Of a DNA stretch of 64,000 nt, positions 58,501 to 64,000 are shown in pieces. The notes under the pieces are model-generated. The model saw nothing but the letters and a program-made list of their open reading frames with translations. It had not been told where the DNA came from and ran no database searches. Source of the DNA: Holtermannia corniformis (Eukaryota; Basidiomycota; Tremellomycetes; Holtermanniales); NCBI GenBank assembly GCA_001599935.1, contig BCIJ01000002.1, positions 1,027,224 through 1,091,223 of the forward strand. Reading direction: 5' to 3'. The position numbers and the translations under genes were made by a program. Position 1 is the first letter of the stretch. Each line of letters starts with the position of its first letter.

Positions 58501-61500
58501 GACCCTCAAAATACCGATTGGCGGCACATAAGCGGCCGCGCCATCGATACTACCCGCCATCGCAACCGGCTTCCACTTTGTCGTCAATCGAATCTTGCCA
58601 GCTCGACTGCCCTTGAGTGGGAACCAATCCTGCTGGCGTTCCTGCGCCTCGAGGAGATCCGTGAGTTTAACCGTCACGACACCGAGCGAGGGGTCCATCG
58701 CGAATTCCTTGTTGTCGATCACTTTGATGGTGATGACTGAGTTGTGACGGTCCGGCACGAGGAATTCAGTGCTAGACTCCCAGATTGGTTGGTTGGCGTG
58801 CTTCATAACCGGTGTGGTGTAGGCTGCGTGTCGGCTGCCGCCGAGGTAGACGCTTGCACTGGGGTTGAGGTCTCCGCGCAGTCGACTGACGTCGAGTTCC
58901 TTGGCTTGATGGATCGTCAATCGAACGACGCCAGTTTCTGCGGAAGGTTATCAGCGATGATCTGATGTTACTCAGCCACTTACGGCTCTCCGGCAGAGGC
59001 TCGACAGTACCATCCGCCAGCTTGGTCGGCACCATGACAGGAAAGTAGTTTCTACCAGTATCAGCGACGCTGCTGAACAAGCCTTTTGAATCGCTCACAG
59101 GTCATAGCGCAGTTCACCACGCTCCTTGCCGCCACCCAAGACCTTGCCGACCAAACCTTCCTGCGATGCATCCTCGTCCAGACTCCCAAGTTCAAACGCC
59201 ACAGTCCCAAGGTGGCTGTCGGGTCTGTGCTCATTGTAATCGTACAAGTTGAGATTGAGCACATCCGCAAGGCTGTTGACGAGGATGAAGAGCGACTCGT
59301 TCCATGTTGGGTTGGATCTGCACACTGTCAGGCGTGTTGAAGGCGGAGTCGGTCGGCGACTCACGATGAGGGGACCATCTTGGTTCGGCTGATCTCGGGT
59401 TTGGCACCGAGCGAGAGTGAAACGTATGGATCTGGTGCGCCGCCCCCGAGCTTGGTTGCTTTGAGACCGCGCGCCGAGCTGACAGTAACCTTGAGCACGC
59501 CGACGGCCGAGTCTACGATCTCAGCTGCTGTATGACACGTCAGGATGTGCACGCACCAAGTGGGGTCCCCGATAGCAAAGCTTGTAAGTCGATCGTGAAC
59601 ATGTTGGGATCATACTGTCTTCTTCAAATTCCAACCTCGATCGAGTAGATTATACGTACCATCATTGGTCCCAAGTTGGCTAGATGCACGCATCAGCTCC
59701 AAGCCCAAGCCCAGCCCCAGCGCACTCACCATGCACCTGTTCCCTAATAAACGGCGCCAGCCCCGGGATATTATTGATATCGAATCCAAACGTCTCGCCG
59801 CCAATCGGCTTCAACACATAGTCAAACGTCGGCTTCTCAATAAAGCTCAGATCGACCGTCTGCACGTGCGGAAAGTTGGACATGAGCTTGAGTTTGATCC
59901 GCATCTTGCCCGTGAACGACATGTCTTCAAGTAAGATTGGCATGGATTTCGAGACGAAGCCTTTGCCTAGGCCGATGGAGAGGACGATTTTCGGGTTGAC
60001 GCGGCGAGCGGCTTGGCGCGGCGTGATGTCTTCGAGGTCGTTGGGCGTGAAGGAGAGAGCCCAGTCCATGATGACGATATCGTCGGGTCTGTGCAGTGAG
60101 TGGCGGCGGCAAGGAAAGGATGAGCTTACGTCTTGGGAAATGTTCGCACATAGTCGATCCGGGGCGCTGTGAGCGTCAGTGCCGAAGTCCACTCTAGTGA
60201 TACCTCGAGGATCACCTTTTGTACCGACTATGCACAGATTGTCAGCGACCCACCTGCACTCAAATTGGGTTCACTTACGCGTGAACGTAGTCATCCGGAT
60301 TGATTCGAGGAACGACGGCGTGCTCGTCGCCAGCACCGCATCGACGCTAGCAACAATCGTCTGACTCAAAACCGGCTCGTAGCTATCGGTACATTAGTAC
60401 CTGCCGATCTTCAGTCTTGCCATGACACCCACATGAGCCAGAACCGGTCCAAGAAGCCGTTTAACCAGTCTGTCGACTCCGTCTGCAGCCCACATGAGCA
60501 TCTGCGAGCGAGTTTACGATTGGACACACCTCGGTCACGAGCCTTGTCTTAACTAGCTCGCGCTGAATGTCGTCTCGAGCTCTTGCGCGCGTACGGGAGA
60601 TGGAGAGCGAGTAGTACGACGAGCACGCTGCGAGGATGAGGATGAGCCAACCCCAGCCGAGGTGGAGCAGGGTGAAGAGGTGGGTCGCTAGCACTGCGAA
60701 CAGGATCTAGGTTAGGTAGTCAGCCGAGTGTGGTTGACGGGGTGTATGAAGTAACGTACAATGCCTGCATTGTGGTACCAAGAGCCGTAAGCTTGCTCTG
60801 AGACAAAGTCTGCCAGGACGCTCAATTGAGCAGCAGTCTTGTCATCGGACGGTTGGTTGTCGATTCCGGAGACTGAACGCCAGCCAGTCTGGAGCTGTTT
60901 CTCAGAATCAGCGTCGTAAGTCTCGTCAGGGGCACTGGGCTGACCCATGGCGGGACTGCAGGTGCAGCGTCGGCCGGCAGTTGCCCCGGTAACGACTGGT
61001 CGAGCATTAACAATCACTCGCAGTCAGGCAGTCGGTTTGATGCTCAAGACCTCACCTCTCCAGCCTTCTCGCCTTCTACACGGCTAGCTCTGTCAACATC
61101 CGTGATGGAGATTGTCGGTGTCGGTGCGCTAGCTCCCGATGTGTCGAGAGCGACGGCTGGCAAAATTCAGCTCGCGTATGCAGAAGCTGTAGCTGAGGCA
61201 GCTCAACACCCACCTCGCCCACTTTCTGCCTGCTTGCGACCTCCAGCACCCTTGATAGCGTCCAGCTGAGCTCTAGCCGCTCCCGCCGAAGCCGCCTTTT
61301 CCTCTGGCGAAGCATCCGGATTGAATTCCTATACAGCCTCAGCACCGCTTATACCGCTCCTGCAGGCCTGTCAGCACATACATGGACGACGGCGCCCTTG
61401 CTTAGGTCTGCCTTCGCGACCTCGTGGGCTACAGCTTGGACATCGCCTCCATCGAGCGGTTGAGCCCCGCGCGCGTCGCCGTTGCCGTTGATGACTGGAG

Positions 61501-61537
61501 CTGTCGCAGCATAGTCTTGAGACTGGACGGCTGCCAT
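55572..61537 (-). CDS. Tricalbin (ER-plasma membrane tether; SMP plus multiple C2 domains)
   Basis: The largest gene here: about 25 exons, roughly 1,450 residues. The N-terminus (MAAVQSQDYAATAPVINGNG) is disordered with EFNPDASPEEKAASAGAARA. A hydrophobic hairpin around FAVLATHLFTLLHLGWGWLI and LILAACSSYYSLSI anchors it in the ER. The lipid-transfer SMP domain follows: ESAEWLNGFLDRFWLIYEPV, DYVRTFPKT, and MRIKLKLMSNFPHVQTVDLS then FDINNIPGLAPFIREQV. Then come a series of C2 domains, for example VLKVTVSSARGLKATKLGG, DPYVSLSLGAKPEISRT and WNESLFILVNSLADVLNLNL. The last, GVLTVTVIGTKDLQ..GAKAYVQLKL, is near 56100. Yeast tricalbins transfer lipids at contact sites and respond to Ca2+ (family knowledge). 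The start is the ATG at 61537. Confidence 0.9.
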
Positions 61538-61856
61538 GCCTTGTTCCCAAATATCTCGATGGCTCGTCAGTCTCTGACTGAGCGGCTGCCAAGAGAGGAC
61601 GACTGCGGTCAGTTGTTAGACGGTTGCTTGGTCCGAGTCCCTGAACGTGTTCGACCCTGAGCAACGTCACCGGACAAAAAGGGGCCGCGAATCCGTGGAT
61701 CCTTACGTCAATCGCGCAGAGCAAGTCACGTGATACCGCCAGATTCTTGCTGCACCGACCGAGCCAACACCAGGCGAACCAAACAGCACGCACAGGACGG
61801 CAACGACGCTCTCGCACCTCGATCCGACTCTCAAGGCTCAGCATTTCTGATCCACA
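61538..61856. promoter_or_regulatory. Divergent promoter region of tricalbin and RPA12 genes
   Basis: 319 bp between two start codons on opposite strands. No coding frame is supported. A CACGTGA element occurs at about 61727-61733, an E-box-like motif bound by bHLH factors in fungi. Confidence 0.45.
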
Positions 61857-62401
61857 ATGAGCTCAACCGTCGCAGCTCACCGGATCGGCTCTCTTCTCTT
61901 CTGCCCCGTCTGCGGAACCCTGCTCGACCTCCCTCAAGGCGATCAAGACGAGATTGCGTGCGCTCAATGTGGGCGTAGGGAGCCAGCGTCGTGTCCGTTA
62001 CTGTCCCGTCGCATGTCTGTTGAACTGACTCGCGCAGCGTACGAAAACCTCGATACGAAAACGTATTCCAACCCAGCCGCATTCCCGTCCGTGCTGAGAC
62101 AAAAGCGCGCACTCGTCCAGAACAAGAACAGTGATGCGGAGCGGGCCAAGAACCAGGATCCGGTTGTGCGTCTTGCCCTGCTGCTCGAGAGACGGCCGAG
62201 CTGATGATGCTGTGCAGTCGCAGGAGAAGTGCAAGAGGTGTGGACATGTCGGATTGAGTTACCGAGAGGCGCAACTGCGGTCTGCGGATGAAGGCAGCAC
62301 AATCTTCTACACGGTCAGTCTGGTGCGCAGGCGTTGAAAGTTATGAAGTTGATGCGCTGCAGTGTCTTGGGTGCGGTGACAAGACATCGACCAACAACTA
62401 G
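61857..62401 (+). CDS. RPA12: RNA polymerase I subunit RPA12
   Basis: About 130 residues from four exons. The N-terminal zinc ribbon reads GSLLFCPVCGTLLDLPQGDQ then ACAQCGR, followed by YENLDTKTYSNPAAFPSVLR. The C-terminal TFIIS-like ribbon reads EKCKRCGHVGLSYREAQLRS-ADEGSTIFYT then CLGCGDKTSTNN. The hairpin Q-x-R-S-A-D-E-G-x-T/S-x-F-Y, needed for RNA cleavage by Pol I, is intact, with its Asp and Glu. All eight zinc Cys are present. Family size is normal. The subunit supports proofreading and termination of rRNA transcription in the nucleolus. It is divergent from the tricalbin gene. Confidence 0.95.
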
Positions 62402-62532
62402 TGATCGATCGCCCGCTCCCTTACACCCTCGTCGTCGTTACACACGACCCTCATCAGACACTCGGACTGTATAGCATACCCGTCATGATCATTGCATGCC
62501 CCCATCGAGTTTTTGTCTGCTTTCCGCCGCAA

Positions 62533-62976
62533 CTAACCCTGCCCGCGCTTCTCCCTGACACCCTCTTCACCACATCTCAAACAGCCGCAGCCACAGCTGC
62601 AGCACCCACACAGCATGGCTTTGACTCCACTCAGTCCGTTTTCGACCACCTCGACGGCGTAGCTGAGCGCAATGAGGGCGATCCCGATAAGGAGGATGAT
62701 GTAGATCACGATGGCATAGATCAACGATGGGGAGAGGGAGTTGATCAGGCCTGGGAGTGGGTCAGCGGCAACACTTGATCAGAATAGCTGCGGGCGCGTG
62801 CTGCCGGTGACACAGTCACAAGCGCTTGCAAGCAGCAAACGCGCCAGCAGTCGAACATGATGGAACACTGGCTGACCACAAACCTACTCACTTGAAGCCT
62901 CTTTCGCTTTCGTATCATCAGCACGCCGACTCAGGACGACACCCGAATCCCACAACGCAGCGACGGTAATGTTCAT
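62533..62976 (-). CDS. Small Cys-rich single-pass membrane protein of unknown function
   Basis: Two exons (62892-62976 and 62533-62750) give 100 residues. Exon 1 reads MNITVAALWDSGVVLSRRAD DTKAKEAS. Exon 2 reads LINSLSPSLIYAIVIYIILL, a strong membrane helix continuing IGIALIALSYAVEVVENGLSG. A cysteine cluster AMLCGCCSCGCGCLRCGEEG follows and ends in a basic tail REKRGQG. The cluster right after a helix is a typical place for palmitoylation, or could bind metal. The intron fits the local style (GTGAGT..CCCAG). No family recognised. The upstream frame lacks other ATGs, so this start is likely. Confidence 0.5.
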
Positions 62977-63338
62977 CCACCCAGCGGCCCGCAGGCATAT
63001 CAACGCCGTGCGGTCGGGTCTGTGCGTCAATAGCTTGCCTCGTCTTCCAATATGTCAATCAGTTCCCAACGGTCCAACAAGATGCAATGATTCGCATCGC
63101 CCCTCGCGCCTGGCTGCCCTCTGAAACGTCGCCTGGGACGATCCTTTGAGCGCCCTGACAGCGGAAGGCTAGCGCTCGGTTCTGGCCGCCGGCGCTCAGC
63201 GGCTAGCCGGGCGCGGGCACGTGCGGACACCGGGACGAAATCGGCCCGGTCCGGTCGCGCCGGCCGCTGCAGTTGCCGTCTACAAGAGTGGTGGGCGCCA
63301 GCGTTGTCAGTTCAACAGTACACTACTACAACTTTACG
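62977..63338. promoter_or_regulatory. Divergent promoter region of the Cys-rich protein and dehydrogenase genes
   Basis: About 360 bp, GC-rich toward the right (63150-63270). An Arg-rich minus-strand frame at 63027-63230 is not accepted as a gene. No specific site was identified. Confidence 0.4.
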
Positions 63339-64000
63339 ATGGCACCAAAGGTATTGCTGTGTGGTGAGTCCGGGTAGAACGGCTGGCGATGGTGAAAGAA
63401 CTGACGATCGCCACAGGCGCCGTGAACAAGAACATTGTCTGGGCGGCCACGGAGGTCGAGTCGTTGCTGGGTTCGATCGCCGAGACTGTGGTACGTCCTG
63501 GAGGCCAACTCTTGATGCGACAAAGTGCGGAGCTGACAACCACAGCCATTCACGTCCAAGAGCAAAGACGAGTTCTACAGCGATCTCAAGGGCAAGTACG
63601 CCGACATTGTAGCCATCTACCGGTACGTTCCATCTCCTTTTCTGCAGTACAAGCACTGACGCGATCACCAGCCACAACTCGTCAGCCGATAGCATCGGCG
63701 TCTTTGATTCCGCCCTCATCAAGGCCCTCCCATCGTCCGTCAAGCTCATCGCTCACAACGGCGCTGGCTACGACCAGATCGACATTGCGGCCGCTTCGGA
63801 CCGCGGAATTGCTGTCACCCACACACCTGGTGCAGTCGATGACGCGACGGCCACGACGGGCGTCTTCTTGACGCTCTCGGCGTTGCGCAACTACTGGCGT
63901 GGCCAAACCAATGCTCGTTCCGGCAAGTGGAAGCAGGGGCTCGAACCCGCCAAGGACCCCGAAGGCAAGACTCTTGGTGTCGTTGGCATGGGCGGGATCG
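63339..64000 (+). CDS. D-2-hydroxyacid dehydrogenase / glyoxylate reductase-like, 5' part
   Basis: MAPKVLLCG starts the gene and is spliced to AVNKNIVWAATEVESLLGSI (intron GTGAGT at 63373). It then continues with FTSKSKDEFYSDLKGKYADI, VAIYRHNSSADSIGVFDSAL and SSVKLIAHNGAGYDQIDIAA. AVTHTPGAVDDATATTGVFL and LSALRNYWRGQTNARSGKWK lead into KTLGVVGMGGI, the start of the NAD(P)-binding GxGxxG. The order and the H-N-G-A-G-Y-D-Q-I-D motif fit the fungal glyoxylate/2-hydroxyacid reductase group. The rest, with the catalytic His, is beyond the window. Probably cytosolic. Confidence 0.9.

Noticed and set aside
63027..63230. Arg-rich small protein on the minus strand
   Set aside because: GC-rich promoter DNA between two divergent genes explains the open frame; composition is not protein-like.

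Overview
The window is nuclear DNA of a fungus. Nearly every gene is interrupted by many short introns of about 45-60 bp, with GTNNGT-type donors, a CTGAC-like branch site and a nearby AG. Several proteins (the putative Golgi glycosyltransferase-like protein, the SSAT-like acetyltransferase, the tricalbin, the CAX/VNX-type antiporter) read like basidiomycete versions. A basidiomycete, possibly a yeast-like lineage, is my best inference; I cannot name the species. Gene density is high, with both strands used evenly and no operons. I recognised no rRNA gene, no intact tRNA gene and no CRISPR array. Layout: 1-735 is the 5' end of a minus-strand Ty1/Copia-type retrotransposon (gag start, primer-binding site, LTR); a second LTR of the same family lies at 29777-30035. 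From 1.6 to 12.2 kb come a complex I subunit (NDUFB7-like, with one very long intron), a GPI-anchored aspartic protease, CTP synthase and a TRK potassium transporter. 12.2-16.9 kb is a poorly conserved accessory stretch with small ORFs and a local family of three diverged paralogues, one broken. 17-29 kb holds ATG29, an acetyltransferase, conserved fungal unknowns, pICln, an Rds1-type secreted protein and the OLA1 GTPase. 30-43 kb holds a putative membrane glycosyltransferase, an MFS transporter, a disordered acidic protein and a CaCA-family antiporter. 43-50 kb holds branched-chain ketoacid dehydrogenase E1 alpha, a conserved fungal unknown, and two related secreted hydrophobic proteins with matching upstream DNA. 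50-64 kb holds an unknown membrane protein, a GCLM-like glutamate-cysteine ligase modifier, mitochondrial porin (VDAC), a six-kilobase tricalbin, RNA polymerase I subunit RPA12, a small Cys-rich membrane protein and the 5' end of a 2-hydroxyacid dehydrogenase. Most genes are ordinary housekeeping functions that do not form one pathway. Mitochondrial (NDUFB7, BCKDHA, VDAC) and ion or lipid transport (TRK, CAX, tricalbin) functions recur. The items most worth a second look are the retrotransposon's apparent half-tRNA(Lys) priming site, the 1.4-kb intron with adjacent 15-nt microexons in the NDUFB7 gene, the lineage-specific paralogue cluster at 14.4-16.3 kb, and the duplicated secreted-protein genes.
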